Assembly: GCA_003993805.1 (NCBI GenBank)
Contig: RSEF01000005.1
Coordinates: 16,325,324 to 16,389,323, forward strand
From: Himantopus leucocephalus
Taxonomy: Eukaryota; Chordata; Aves; Charadriiformes; Recurvirostridae
DNA length: 64,000 bases
Direction of reading: 5' to 3'
The notes under the pieces were generated by a model, which was given only the letters and a program-made list of their open reading frames with translations, did no database searches and was not told the DNA's origin. Made by a program: the position numbers and the translations under genes. Positions 11,741 to 25,735 of this stretch are shown here, in pieces; the stretch's first letter is position 1; each line of letters opens with the position of its first letter.

Positions 11741-13979
11741 CCATACGCACTACACTTATCCTATGGCAAAATATCATCCCGAGGGCATGGAATGCCCTGA
11801 TGTGGTATCACAGCTTTTGGCAGACCATGATAATAAACTCAGGGTACACTTGGGATCGCAGCTACCTTGACAGCAAAGCTTAAGTGAGGAGAAATGCAGT
11901 TGATCCCTCTCAAATTTTAGGCAAGATGGAATTTGGAAGTAATACCCCTCCGCCCCCATGTTTAACAGGTTATCACAGGTATTCTAACCAGGTCTACCTG
12001 CTCTGTAGTGATCCCAAGTATCTTCATTTAGACTGGATTTTAAAACCCTCGATTCAAGAGTCAAAACAGATAATGAAAACGAGAGCCTACCCTCAGAGAG
12101 CTGGCCAGAGTTGGTCCTTGGGAGACCAAAAAGAATGAAGTTGTGCCAGACTACCTGGACTCTCTTGGCAGCTCTGTCACTGGCAGCCAGATGGACATGG
12201 ACAAGGTTACTTAATGTTTTCAAAAGCTGCAGCTGGCCATAGTTTGAAAAAGGTGACCAGAACCTCACCATGAGTCTACTCTTCTGACTAAAACAAGAGC
12301 AACGCCACAACAGCTTTCATACCTCACAAAAGTTTGTATGACTGAATTCACTGGGATTTTTATGAGGCTTTAACCATTTAGGGCAAAAGCTTCTATAGTA
12401 ACAAAGAGCGTGGTGGCAACAATAATGAAATAAAGCTACAGCAGACAGTATTGTTAGTAAAATTGTTGCTTCTTGACTAAACAGGGGCTCATCTGGGGGA
12501 CTTGCTGCATATTGCTGGCCACTGCTGGAGACAAAGGGAGGCCAGAGTGAGACAATGAATTGCCGAACATTATGTATGTGTTCCCAGTCCTCCAACGTAT
12601 ACTGTTCCCTGTGAATTTGCTTCTTTATAGCAATCCAATAGCTGCTCTCCACCTGTTCTTTTTAATACCCCAAAGCTTTAACCACTAAACAGTTATGTCA
12701 CTAGACTAATGCATGGTTTTATAAGCTTTTAGAAGACAAGGTAAGTTATTCTTGTGAGAATGCTTGACTAGTGGTGGTGTCTTTTTTTCATACCATAAAA
12801 ACGGTGTATAGTGTACAGGCCATCCTTAAGGTACACACAAATCAGAACTAAGGAGCAGCACCAGAACTAGGACTGCAACCCAGGACTGAACAAGCACGGC
12901 CAACTGTCACCAGTGCTAGACAGCTTAGACAGAACAGTAAAAGAGGGCAGTATGGGAGCTGTAGGGAAGGTAGTAATGCAACTATGATTTGGAAAAAAAC
13001 ATGGTAGCAAAAAGAGTATTGGAATTACATCAGATCATGGACATTCACTCAGTTTAGTCACCTCAGAACAGAAAGACCAGTTCTAACATGTTCTGTAAAA
13101 TTGAGACATAGTGGCTTTACTGGAAAAAACATCCAGGGGAAACAAAGAAGTGAAGACACAATCTAGGTAACTGTTGAGCTCCTGTCACTTAGCGCATCTG
13201 AGTTTCTCAGTCTTGCATGCATTTTAGCTTCTGTCAGGTATGACGCTACCATTGCCTTTCCTGTAGAAGGTGAGTCACAGACACACAGTGCATTAAATGG
13301 CTACTACAGGTGGTGTCTGTGGCTGAGCTAGAAACTTAAGCCAGACGTCTCAAATCCTGCACAGTATCCCGTACAGTTCAGCATCATCCTTCAGCAGAAT
13401 ACTTTTTGGGTGGCCATGGCATCTGAACAGTGGAAAAGTCAGTATCTCAATTTGCAGAGTGCTTCTGAGCTTTTATTTGTTTGTGATGACTCCATCAAAT
13501 ACTTCAGAACTCTTTAATTGTGGATGCTGAGCAACACAATGACAGCTTCCTGGGCTAACATCCTCAAAAAGAAGAATATAAGTGTTGTGAAGAACTCAAG
13601 ATAGGTACATACCTATTTAGGTGTCCCACTAGCAAATGCACTTAAAGCATTTACCTTCCTGATGTCAGCTGGAATGCAGTGGAATCTGCTAGGTGTCTTA
13701 CAAGGCACCTCCGAAATTCTGCTAAAATCTAGGAGAACGGGTGGAGAAAATGCTATAATAAACTCTTTGAACAAGTTGGATTGATTCGATCATTCAACAG
13801 CTGCACTGCAACTGCCCAGAGAGCACACGTTTCTGGCACAGCCATTCTGAATTCTTGCCAGCACACGCTAGCTAGATATCTGCAGCATTATCTTGGCCAA
13901 CAGCTCTAAAAGGGATCCTCCGGCCAGGCAGAATCCATAGAAAACTCATTTTCATGCTGCCAATCACAGAGCAACTTCA

Positions 13980-14090
13980 ACTGCTTTTAAGAGAAAACTC
14001 AAATTTAATCAAGAATCTATTTATCTTTCTACAGAGTCATGAATATTTCTTTGGCTCTTATCGCTAATTATTCAATATACGTGTGTCAAG
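13980..14090. promoter_or_regulatory. Candidate conserved noncoding block
   Basis: The block is AT-rich and not repeat-like, with homeodomain-like (CTAATTATT) and GATA/MEF2-like (CTATTTATC) words close together. The call rests only on sequence texture. Confidence 0.25.
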
Positions 14091-15363
14091 AGCAACATTC
14101 CCTGCCTCTTCCCCTAGGCCGTCTCCTCATCGTTCAGCTACATCTCTGTGCAGCAAAAGCCACAATCTGCCCTTGATAACAAGTATATCACTCAGCAAGA
14201 TCAAGAAGCAGCTGCTGCCTGCGGGTACTGCTGCAAAAAAAGCACCGATGTTGACAGTGTTTATTTCAAGGGTGATGTGGATTTTCCCAGGCTAGTCTGC
14301 CTGGGGCAGGATGGGCTCTCTGAATGGTCATTCACAGCTATGACTCTAGGACACAGTAATCTTAAGGATCTTGGAGGACCTTAGCAAAGCATTTATGTGA
14401 GATTTCAACCAGAGGAAATAAGCCAGACTGCAATGGTGAAATCCAGGACAGCCCTGGACAGGTATGTCAGGCATTCAGAAAGAAACATATAGATCCTGAA
14501 TGTATCTATCCTGGATTTCATCTGAGAAACTAGAAAGGTAGTTCTGGATCTGTGCACATCAAGATACAGTGCAGCTACAGTAGATCTGAGACAACCAGGG
14601 CCATACCTTCAGTGCAGATTGTGATGTGCCCGTGACCTACAGGTGTCATTATGTAGGTAAGAGAGACCTGCACTGTGCAAACACAAATTGACTGCCCATG
14701 TATGGTTTATCTGGGAATATACAGTAACTACTTTTCCAGAGAAGGAGGTGGTTGATCAAGGAGCACAGGGAAAGCTTGTGCGATCCTACTCCACTGTGTG
14801 AGAAATCACGTGTTACACTGCCTGATGGGTTCCCAGGTCCCATCAAAGATGAGTGTCCATGCCTGTGTCCTTTGGTCCCACGCCTTAAGATGGTACTATC
14901 TGGGGAAGAAGAAAAGCTTCTTTGAGTGCCATTCTTTAGGCCTCACAGCTGGAGGCAGAGTTTCTGCAGAGAGGGAGGAACAAGAAGTCTCCTTTCCTCT
15001 GTTTTTCTTATGCATGAAGTTACCTTGATACAGGAGGTTGTACAGGTGCACCGAACTGCTCCCACATCTAGCTGGTTTTGCTGTTGCTTGGATGCTAGAG
15101 TCACTTCTTCCCCCCCTGTTAATCACCATCTCCAAGCGGGCTTTCAGAGGCAGAACCTATCCACTAGCACGAAAGGCTGCCTGTGCTTTCCCCCCATGCT
15201 GGGTAGCAAAGTGCTGAGATGAAGGGGAACGCCAGAGGAGTAGCAAAACAGATAAAGGGAATTCTTCAGGAGAAGGACATACGTTAGAGCATCCTGCATG
15301 GAGAAAGCGATAGCCACAGATCACACAGAAAAGTAAGACGGGGGAGACTGAAGAAACGGTTCC

Positions 15364-15449
15364 AGTAGCAGCGGGTAGTTAAGGCTGCAGCGAAGGCAGT
15401 AGCTGCAGGTAAGGCTGTAATTAAGGTAGTAGCTGTAGTTAAGGCTGAG
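15364..15449. repeat. Short minisatellite, ~30-bp unit, ~2.8 copies
   Basis: Two full 30-base units lie at 15381-15410 and 15411-15440, each starting AAGGCTG and containing AGTAGCTG. They are flanked by a partial unit on each side. The units differ by several substitutions, mostly C/T and G/A changes. Confidence 0.75.
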
Positions 15450-16384
15450 TGCTATTTTGCCATTAAAGTTTCAACTCAGTCATTTAGCTTTATATGAGAT
15501 AACTCATCGTCTAGCCCTCAGCTAGATTTTACAGCTGTTTACTCCTTGAGCCCAATTCCATTTTTGGGCAATCTGCAAATCACTTCATTAATTAATATAT
15601 CAGTTCAAATTGTTAAGACTCGGAACCTTTTAGAGATCTTAATTTAAAAAAAGAAACAGACCCCTGTATTAAAAGGGCACAAAGATTGCAAAGTTAAGTA
15701 AGTATTCAAAAGTTAAGAATGTCTAAAATAAAGCTTGAAGAGGTTATACCGTACTCTGTGGGTAAGGCAGGGTGGGTCGGTGGATGTATTGCTGTCCCCA
15801 GTGCCTCTGTTTTACTTGTGGAAAGTCTGTAGCATTGTGAGGGAATTTTAGTGTCATGAAGGACAAGTTTGTGATAGAGGCAGCTGATTGACATACTGGA
15901 GAATCAAACTCTCTCTCTTCCCCTGCCACAGAATCTTTCAGTGAAAGAAAATGAACAGGTGCCTTAAACTGAGATGTTCACAGGTAATTATGAGTTGCAG
16001 GTTCCCCAGTTTTCTAAATCACAGTGCGACACATCCGAAGTTTGATTTACAGTATTTATAAGCTCATGGAGCAGCAGCTGCAGTCGGTAGGCACTCTGCT
16101 GTCCAAGTAAAGGACTGTTATCAAGCACTGACTATTCTGAGATATTAGGCCCCAGAGTATCAAACTACACACGCAAAACTGGTTGATAATTTTGAGTTTC
16201 ATCTTGCAGAATCACGTGTCCTCATATAAATGGAGATAAGCAGATCAATGTGGCAAACATAATACGGAAACAGTATAATTAATGTTTGTAAACCTAAGAT
16301 ACTACGATGAAAATCCTACCTAGCGTTCATATCAAGGCTTGAATGCAGTGAGCAGAAATTACAAATGGATCCATAAAATGAATG

Positions 16385-16750
16385 ATGAGGAAAAATCAAA
16401 CATTAAATAGCTGTTTGTTCAAAAAACCATACCATCCAAACATCAAATGAGGCAAAGATTTCTTGGAAAAAAACTGTACAAGCTCGTAATTAATGGCGAT
16501 ATTCTAATGTGCACAGGCTAAGTTAATGTTATACGGGCAATCTGAAGAATAGCGCATCTTAAATCCTCGGTGCTTGATTTTGCAGACTTAAAGCTCTTTT
16601 AAGATACGTTGGGATGTATTATAGGCGAGGCTGGTATTAGTGGTTATTAATAAGGTTGTCTGGTATTTCCCTTTATAATCCTCATTTTAAGTTGCTTATG
16701 ACTTACCATCAATTTAACAACAACAATTTTCCCTGCTTTTCGTCTGCCTC
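16385..16750. promoter_or_regulatory. Candidate conserved noncoding block
   Basis: This unique AT-rich stretch carries dense homeodomain-type words (CGTAATTAATGG, AGTTAATGTT, GTTATTAATAAGG) and no recognisable repeat. It lies inside a long intron of a neuronal gene. The call is by texture only; an alignment would decide it. Confidence 0.25.
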
Positions 16751-18424
16751 AGACTGGTTTCATGTTTGTGTGTGCGTGCATGTTATGTATGGGCCAAAAC
16801 ATTTCCACTACCTAAGTCTAATCTGAATTACACATTTTTTTCCCATGAAAAAGGAAAATTTGTAGTATCCTCAACTGCAAAGGGAAAACTCGAATATTTG
16901 TTTGCATTCTCTAGAAAACTGCAGTCTGCAGTTTTCTTGAGCATCAGGATCAAAATTCTACCTGCGCTGGTAACACTTCACAGAACAATTTTTCTACCTG
17001 AAACTGATACCATGAGCTGCTGTAGCTGGGGTTATCACAAAGTACCAAACTTTAAAACAAAGAGAGTGCAAAATCAAGGGGAAATATATCTAAGACTGAC
17101 AGCAACTGACTGGGACAACCAGGTAGGAGAAACTAGAGCTGGAACCTAGCGGAAAAGAGAAAAAGATCTGGGATTTGGGACCAAATATGGAACAGAAATG
17201 ACTAAGAGAAGTTGGCAAGACTAGATTGCAAATCAGGGAAGGAGATGGGAACAGAGTGCTGGGAATTGAAGCTTTTGATGAGACGGGGTAAAAAGTACTA
17301 ATTCTGGCATTTCCAATTTTAAGAGCCTAAGTTTTCAACCTTAACAATAACTAGATGTAGGACACTTGCATATGTTTTAGACAAAATGCACACATTTATT
17401 ATAAAGGGGAAAGAGTATGTGCAGCATTATGTCTTGTCATTAAAATCAGAAATGGTGCTTGGACACTGAGGTGTGTGGCAACTGAATAGCGCTATTCTGA
17501 ATTATCTGCTCATCACAGGTGTGCTGATACACCAAATACAGATGTAAGGGAATCTGGAGCTAGATGAACTCTGCTAGCATTTCTAACAAACACACAGTGC
17601 TCTGCATGTTATAAATACCCTAAGATCAAAAAGAGTCAGTAATCAGTCCTAATGAGGATATGGGATTTTTTTTTTTTTTTTAATAGATCCAGGCAATCTG
17701 TGGGTCTGCAAAGTGTTGCTAGGAACTGCTAGGGAGAGCTGAGAGCAGAGGAACTGACTGTGCTGGGTTTGGAAGTTGCTGTTTACTTCCATTATGCCAC
17801 CAACAGGCACCAGGCTTTCTTCTCACTCTCAATAAAATCATAATCAGCATGGCTCTTCCCACATGCACACAGTCTTCTGCATCAGGGCAGGGGTGCCCTA
17901 CGGAGACACCAATATGGGGCAACTGATGCATACAGTCAGTTAATTGTGGGGCTGTCAGCAGTGGTGTCAGTCTCCATACCAACTGCCTCTGCAGAAATTG
18001 GGTCTGGTGCTGGAGCCAGCTACATTTACATGTCAGCTCTGTCCTAGCTCTTGGTTGGGACAGAGAGATTTGGAGGCAAGCAGCACAGAGACTAGCACTG
18101 CTGTGGGTTCTCGGTCACCTGGCAGCTTGCAGCAATCTCCATCCAATAGGACTCAGTGTTTTGAAGCTGTGATGAGTGAAAAAAAAGTGAAGAGATGACA
18201 AAAATTTACTTCGCCAGGTTTCCGTAAGGAGCAATGGGGAATTAGGAAGGATCTTTACAAGCCCCCAAGAACTGTAACTCAACAGTATCCTCTTTCAGTC
18301 CTTCATTTTAGCGATAAGCCCTCCTAGTTCAAGAAAAGGGAACAAGGTCCAGGGAATTTCCCAACCCTTCCTACTCTTCCAAGACTCCTATAGAAATGAC
18401 TGCAATTTATGTTCAGAGCAACTT

Positions 18425-18585
18425 GGGCACTGCAATGACTTGATAAGATGGAGAACGGAAGCGGAGAAAGGTAATGCATCTTGCCCAAGGCCACCCTGAA
18501 TGCCGTCAGCAGAGACAGAAATCAAGCTCTGATCACCCGAGTCTCAGTCCTGAGGTTTAACCATAAGGCACTCACTCTTCTTGCC
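18425..18585 (-). mobile_element. Ancient CORE-SINE/MIR-like remnant
   Basis: The order of words (AAGGTAATGCATCTTGCCCAA, GGCCACCC, GACAGAAATCAAGCTCTGATC, GAGTCTCAGTCCTGAGGTTTAACCA) follows the antisense layout of MIR/CORE-SINEs: a 'taacttgcccaaggtcac' core, then 'aatcaaaccc' and the 'ctctaacca' tRNA-derived part. Divergence is high. Confidence 0.5.
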
Positions 18586-21500
18586 TAGTGACAATTCAGG
18601 ATGGATTGGACAATATCTAGCATTCTGAAACACTGTGAGGCAGCACACTGGGAAGAACTGCTGTGAAAAGAGACAGGGGAGTGTCTCTGCATGCCATTGC
18701 CTGGATGGGTAAAGATGAGGAAGAGCGGAAGAGATCTAAAATAACAGAAGCAGGATCCTAATGCATCTTCTGCTTCCTTCCTTGTCTGCTGTTTGCTCAC
18801 AGACCTCCCCTGCTCCTGGAGGAATGCAGAGACTCACTGTGTTACTTTGGCATTTCAAGGACTGTCTCTCCACAAGCAGAATTATTCCTGCAGACCCTAC
18901 ACACAGCTCCTCTTTCCCTCAAGGGTCTAAAGACACGTTTAAAACTACAGCTTATTCCTCTGTGCTGTGTATATGCAGGATTTGTGCAACATACACTTCC
19001 AGCAATGGGGATTCATTATAATCAAGGCCCAATGGGCAGTTTGTCAGTGACAAATTATGTCAATGAAACAGTAAGTCCATCCTTACCTCCCTCTCCTACA
19101 CAAACACAACGGGATTGAACTTTTATTGTTTTCTCCGGGTAGCCATCAGTGCTAAAGAAAACTATGCAGACTGAAGGAGCAGCTCCCAGAAAACACTGAC
19201 TCTGAGGTAGGCAATACAGCGTACTTCAGTCTACATGATTATCTTCATGAGGTCAGTCACAGCTCTGTGGTGACCTAAAGCCTACCCAAACTCTGGACTA
19301 AACTTAGCAGTTCACTTGTGACAGCAAAGAATTCTTGACTGCACTCTAACCACGCTGCTGTACTGACAAAGTTAGCTGCATCACACAGCTCAACCCCATC
19401 TGATCCTCCCACTCTGATTGACAGAAATACCTGGAGACTCCTTACGTGACTGTCAATGGAAACGTTACAGTTTCATCTCATTATCAGTGTTCACAGCACA
19501 GATAAAACCATTCTGGAAATTAACTTCTGGGTGCACGGAGGAGCATCTCATTAAAGCTCAGTATCTCAGTCGTGATTCACTCTGTTTTGTTCCTTTTCAT
19601 GCTGGCTGAAAGTACCAACTACAAGGGTAGGTAAAACTGTTGCGTTGAAAAGCTCTGAGGTTGGTTACTGCGTGTGCTCCAAGGGAAAGGGAATCATAAC
19701 TTGATTTCCTTTCCTTGTGAACAGTGTGGCATATTGTTATATATTTCTTCCTTCCTTCCTCCCTTCACCCCCCAAACCTGAGAGATCATAAGACACCAGT
19801 ATCAGCCATGCTGGGCTCCATGCCAGGAGAATTAATGAAGTGGTGTAATAGCTCACACAGAGGCCTAGTGATTGGCACCACACTTAAAATGCATCTGCAA
19901 GGCAGGAGATCATAGTGTTGCTGCTGTGTTCTGTTTATTACAGGCACGTCTCTTCCGTTCCATTGATTTCTTTATTAGTGCGTTTTAAGGTCACAATGTG
20001 GGGGCTGGCTCTGCTTGAAGCATGGAGGTTTGAATTCCAGCACAGCTTATGGAAAGGAAGTCTCCCTTTGAGACTCTAGACCTGGATGACAGAGCCCAGT
20101 GCTAACAAGAATAAGAACCCTACCGAGAAGTTCCCGAGGAGTTTGAAAAATCCTACAAGGCAATGTGAGACTGGGTTGGTTTTTATACTTCCTCTTGTTT
20201 TTTTCATGGAAAGAAGGGGGAAAATTTTATCTAAAGAGTATAGAGGCTTTGTGGTAACTGCAGGGACAACTTCATTTCCTAATCTATAGGGGAGGTTTGA
20301 AAGCAGCTGCAAGCAACAGATGTGTGGACTCATAGCTCCTTGCTTTTCATCTGTGCTGTTCATCTGGTCAAATCTTGACTTGACATGGACAAGGAAGGAA
20401 TGGGTGGGTCTCAGTGTACTTATCAACCAGCATTTGATCACATCATGACCTTCAAATAATTTTGCTATCCACTATTCATGACTTGGAAAGCAGAGCCGTA
20501 CAGCTCAGGACTGTGAGGCAGTGGCCAGGCTGTACAGGGAACCACGATGACACCACGTCTACCCTGAATTGCCCTGGCTTAGAGCACAGACTGAAAAAAC
20601 ACAGACTGTAACTAGCTGAGGATGGAGCTGGGCTGGAGTCATCAGATTCACACTACCAAAGGCCAGGAACAGTAGGTCTGTACGGGAGGAGGTGGAAATC
20701 TCCTGGTACTGTCTGCAACTCCAGTTGCTGAGCTCGCTGTTATAACAAATTCAGACACAGCTAAAAGCTGGCGTAGTGGTGCCAGGCTGCAGCAGCTCGA
20801 TGCAGCTGCTGCCTGCCCTTGCCACAGCTCTCTGCGGCAGCCCCCTGCACAGTCATCACGGCACCAAGCCATAGCTATGGGGGGGGTGGGGGGCATGATC
20901 CAGTTGTGCCCCTAGAGGCGATGGTGATGAGAGGGCATTGCCCCCAGAGAATGTCCTGTCCCAGGACAGGGACCCGGGCTTTGCTCAGCTGTTGAGCTTA
21001 ATTGCTGGCTCCCTTGGAAATTCCTAGAAAGCTCTTGTTGGCAACTGAATTGCCATGGAAATGTTTTTAGATTGCCCCTGCAATACTCATCCAAGCAGTC
21101 TGCTTTGTATCTGCATTCATGCCCTGCTTGTAATTGCAAAGGACCCTGCTGCCTCCCTGTCAATCCTGCATGTGAGTTGAAATGAAGCAGTGTGGAGCAC
21201 AAACAGGAAGAACTGCAAGAGGCAGCCTAATCAGGACATGCAAATTCCCTTTCAGAACCCCTAGATTCGTTTTTTTTTTCACCCTCTAATATTTTTAAAG
21301 CCTCTTCTTAAAACGGCCAATACTACTGCTTTCAGTTCCCTGAAGTTATACGGCCAATGAAAGCAAACACACACCAGCGTATGCAGATGAATCCAAACCT
21401 GAAAGCTTTGATTTTCATATCCATATGTGACACCTACAGGGGCCTGCTTTTCACTGTAATACACTTAAAAAAACTTCTTTTAGCTATCTTACACACTACG

Positions 21501-21640
21501 TGCATAGTACCAATTTTTATCTTGCTGGGAAATAACAATGCATGGTGTAAGTCTGAAGGTCTTTATTGAAACCCTTACTATAGACAACTTTTACGTCTGG
21601 AATCTATCACTGATTTTTGCAATATATTCTGAGACACTCA

Positions 21641-21784
<144 letters not shown>

Positions 21785-24700
21785 TTAAATTATCCATGAC
21801 AGCTTTCCCACTCCAAAACTTGTTCTTTAGCCAGCATAGCATCCAACCTATTATATTTTAATTGATTTCATTTTTTTTCCTTTCCCAGGCAGGAGAACAC
21901 ACATATCCAAGATCCAGTCTTTCCAATCCTCTAGACCATATCCCAAATGCCCACTCCTGATGAATGCAAGGCTTGAGCCTGCAGTGCCCTGACAGGAAAT
22001 GAACATCTTCAACTTCCAGTGATACCAACGCAATCTGAGGGAGAGACTGAGGGAAATAGGTAGGAGGAGAATTTCAGCTTGGATTTAGGGCTGATATAAT
22101 CCATCACATGCCAGCTCCTTAAGGTAGGAGGCAACACCATCAATATATTCTGTCAACAACAGGAAACAAAATGAGTGATATCTAGAGAAAAAAAATCCTT
22201 GCTGTAAATGCTACTGCAAAAAGCCCCTATTAGGAGCTGATTACATAGGCATATGGCTTTGAAATAATTCTGGGTAATTAGCTCTGATGGAGAAATCCCT
22301 CCAACCCAGCACTGCTTGTAACTGAGGGTGCCAGCAGTGGGAAGGAAGAGAGAGGATTCCCTCCTTTCCATCAAAGCTCAATTCCCTTATTATTTGGCAA
22401 TGTGGGAAGAGCCATGCAGCCATGATCTTCAGGATGGCAACTCCTGCTTTAAATCAAAAGTATCACACATCGACTAATTTATTAATCTCCATTACCCACA
22501 GCCAACATCACTGAGTACCCACGTCTGTTTCTTAGTACTCAAGTGTTTTTGTACAACTATTACATTTACTTGATTTTATATCCAACGACAAAAATCTTGC
22601 ACAAAATTTGTGATGACTTTGCTTTTTTTCTTTTTATTTGCAACTCTTGAAGAGTCACAGAGATGAGAGAAGCACTTTAGGCAGGCTAAAGACGAAGCTC
22701 TTTTCCTATTTTTGCTTATGAGTAGGCAAAATGAGTCTTTGATATCTTGCTAATAAAAGCTCCAAATACAAGCGCTCAAACCTTGCAAGCAAAACGGCCA
22801 GCTTCGGTGCCCAGTCAGAACATAAACCTGTGGGAAACGGGCAGCCCACAACACACGTGAGTGTCAGGCAAACAACAGTCATTTGCAACAATGGTTCACT
22901 AAAACCAGTTACCGTGACCAGAAACTGAACTCAGCAAAAGAACCAGCGTTAGGACAGTCTAGTCCAGTGACACCCATAATGGAAGGCAGCATTATCTTCA
23001 CGCCATTTCCTCTTCAGTTTTTAAGACATTCCTCTAGCACTCCTCACGCATGCAAGTGTAATTCTACCTCTATACCACTGTAAAGAGGGACAGTCTCTAC
23101 CCTCTCAGAGAAACATGAGAGGCATGACAATGTTTTGGAAATGATCTCCTCTGATCTGAAGAGAAAGAAGTCTGGAATGATCAGTTAGAGACAACTTGTA
23201 AATAATGCAGGTCAATTGTACGCAAAACCAGAGCACACTGCAATAGGACACCCGGGGAGTGTAACAGATATTTCCAAAGGGGACTTCCAAAATGGCACAC
23301 ATTCAAAGCAGGTACTCATCATTTACCTTACCACTGAGTCCTATGATTCCTCCCCCCTCACTTTTTAAAGAGCATAAAATTTGGTCTCCAATCTTTTGTT
23401 AACATGATGAACCCTGTGCGTTAAAGTGGCCTTGTTAACCATGGACAAACAATCTGTTAGATAACGGAGCAGCATGATTCAAATTTGTGCATATTTTCAT
23501 CTGACAAAGCAAAAGGTGCCTTATCAAATCTTTCTTTCTCATAGAAATCAAAGTTTTGAGGTAACTGGAGAGAGAAGACTTATTAGCCGGATAAGAACTA
23601 TCAAGATAGTCATACCTACTTGACAAAAAAGCAGGAGATGAGTGACAAGGAAACGTTCCAGAGGCAGTGAATGACAAGTTAATGGCTGCGAAAAGAACCC
23701 CTGAATGCCATCATCAAGGACAGCAGTCCTGGACAAAGGCAAGATGGTCAACATCTGCCAAATCTGAACATGCTCCAGCCCTGGCAGTGAAATGGAGTGA
23801 AGAGCCCACAGTCCTAAGGCAAGCTAGGAAAGCTGGACATTAATGAGACAGTAGTGTGGGATATAATCTTTCCTTCAGCAGACATCTGGACAGTTCTCAT
23901 CTTACAACTGGTTTCATTAACGGGGTGCTGGGAAGACCTCATTCGACTGGGGAGATGCACTGAAGATCTCCTGTCTGAGGACCAAGGCTCAGTGGCAAGT
24001 AATAGCTCCCTGTAAAGCAAGCAGTGATGCTTTGATGCTATGAAACAAGAAACCTCCTTACAGCTCAAGCTGAGTGTGTGTCCTACTGTGTGTAGTTTTT
24101 CAGTGGCTATGGCTGTTTTTCAGTCTTGGCAACTGCTCCTGCCTCACTGCTGAACAGATACATGGTGTAGAAGCTGAAGGTGCTGTTGACCATGCCTGTT
24201 CCACTGTTTGTGCATTGGCTGATTTCATTCAAACACGTTCAGTCTATAGCAGGCAACTGCTGACATGTACCTTTTGTACTAAAAAATGAAATTATTTGCT
24301 TATCCTAAAATTGTGTAGTTTTTTTAGAGAGAAGAGAACTTGAAGGAATGATCAAGGCACAGCATGACCTAAGCACAGGACATCCACAAGTGTTTTTCCA
24401 GCCTGGATGTATGGTCACTACAAAACATCTCATGTTATTTCAGGAAAACTGTGCAGCTAAAAGAAATGCAAAAATGCTCCTCTTCCATGCCTCAAAGCTA
24501 CCAACCTTAGCAGACCTGCCACAGGCCCTGGCTGGAGCAGAACGTATGTGAACCTTGAACCAGCCCCACTCCCAGACCACTGAGGGGCAGTGAAAGGGAA
24601 GGGATGATATCTTTGAAAATGAGTACAGTGTTCATTGGTGGAAAGGAGTCTCCTTCTCCCCATTTCATCCTGTCTTCCCATCACCTGGGATCCACAACAC

Positions 24701-25711
24701 AGACAATTTTAGGCCTGGGTTTTCAGGGAGGAGCAAGTGGGAAAATGAGGTTCCTATAAAGTGGCAAATACATTCCTTTTTTTTTTTTTGGACAGCCACT
24801 GCAAGAGAGAGAGGAAAAAGGGGCTGCCACCATCCACATTCCAAATGTGGAGTAAGCTTCACCTCACTGTGCTGTGCAATGCTTTTCCATGAATGATCGG
24901 CCTACATGGGATGATGGCGGTCTTTACGCAGAGGTCCTGATCCTTGTCCCTGAGAGCATTTTGAAAGCCTTAAGCTGGGACCTGGGGATTCGCGGGACTG
25001 GTACAGTATGTGTGAAAGGAAATCTGGAGTGGCAACAGACCTTAAAACTTTTTTTTTTTTTCCTCCAGAGACTCACCAAAATAAAACCAAGAAAAATTAT
25101 CAGCTCTTCATTATAGCCCAGCGAGCAGAGAGGAGAGTGTGGACTCTGTCGAGAATAGTTACATTTATTGCTGACTAGGCCCTAAAATACAAGAACTGTC
25201 ATACAGCAGTTTTGCATCTCTCTGACCCTTCTCCATCTCTCTTTCAACACAGTCCCTAGTGCCCAGTCTGGATGGTTAGTATAGGAATTCCATGGCAGCC
25301 TGAGTACTTTTTTTTGTATTGTGGCAGAACTCTCAGAGATCAGGGTGCCAGTGCTTGCACATTTAACCACAAGAGAATTTTATGCCCCAATGGAAATTTT
25401 CCTCTAGCTGGAACATTTTTCTGCTATCCATCTTTGGATGACTTTGAATTCACCAAGGCAGCATCCTGGGGATAGAAGTCAGGCCAGGAGTCTGCACCAG
25501 AGTGGCAGAACCAGCATCACTGCCACTGGGAATGAGACTTCCTCTCCACATTTGCATTTCCCATCTTTGTACTGCCAGCTTTTCGAATGGCAGAAGGAAG
25601 AGAGAGGAACATATGGGAATAGGGAAGGCTTGTTATAATTTACCTAAGAGCCCAGCAGCCCGGACAGCCTCATACATTCATATTTGGAAAGAATTCTCTT
25701 GTGCCAAAATG

Positions 25712-25735
25712 AAACAAAACAAAACAAAACAAAAA
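25712..25735. repeat. (AAAAC)n microsatellite
   Basis: About four and a half perfect AAAAC units precede AAAAATCCC. Confidence 0.9.

Noticed and set aside
12317..12652. 111-codon minus-strand open frame with a hydrophobic, Cys/His-rich end
   Set aside because: It briefly looked like a degraded retroviral or membrane protein, but no conserved motif could be named and the flanks show no repeat boundaries.
20879..20893. G-rich run (G8 T G6) as a possible G-quadruplex
   Set aside because: A single interrupted run without four separate G tracts; probably simple sequence.
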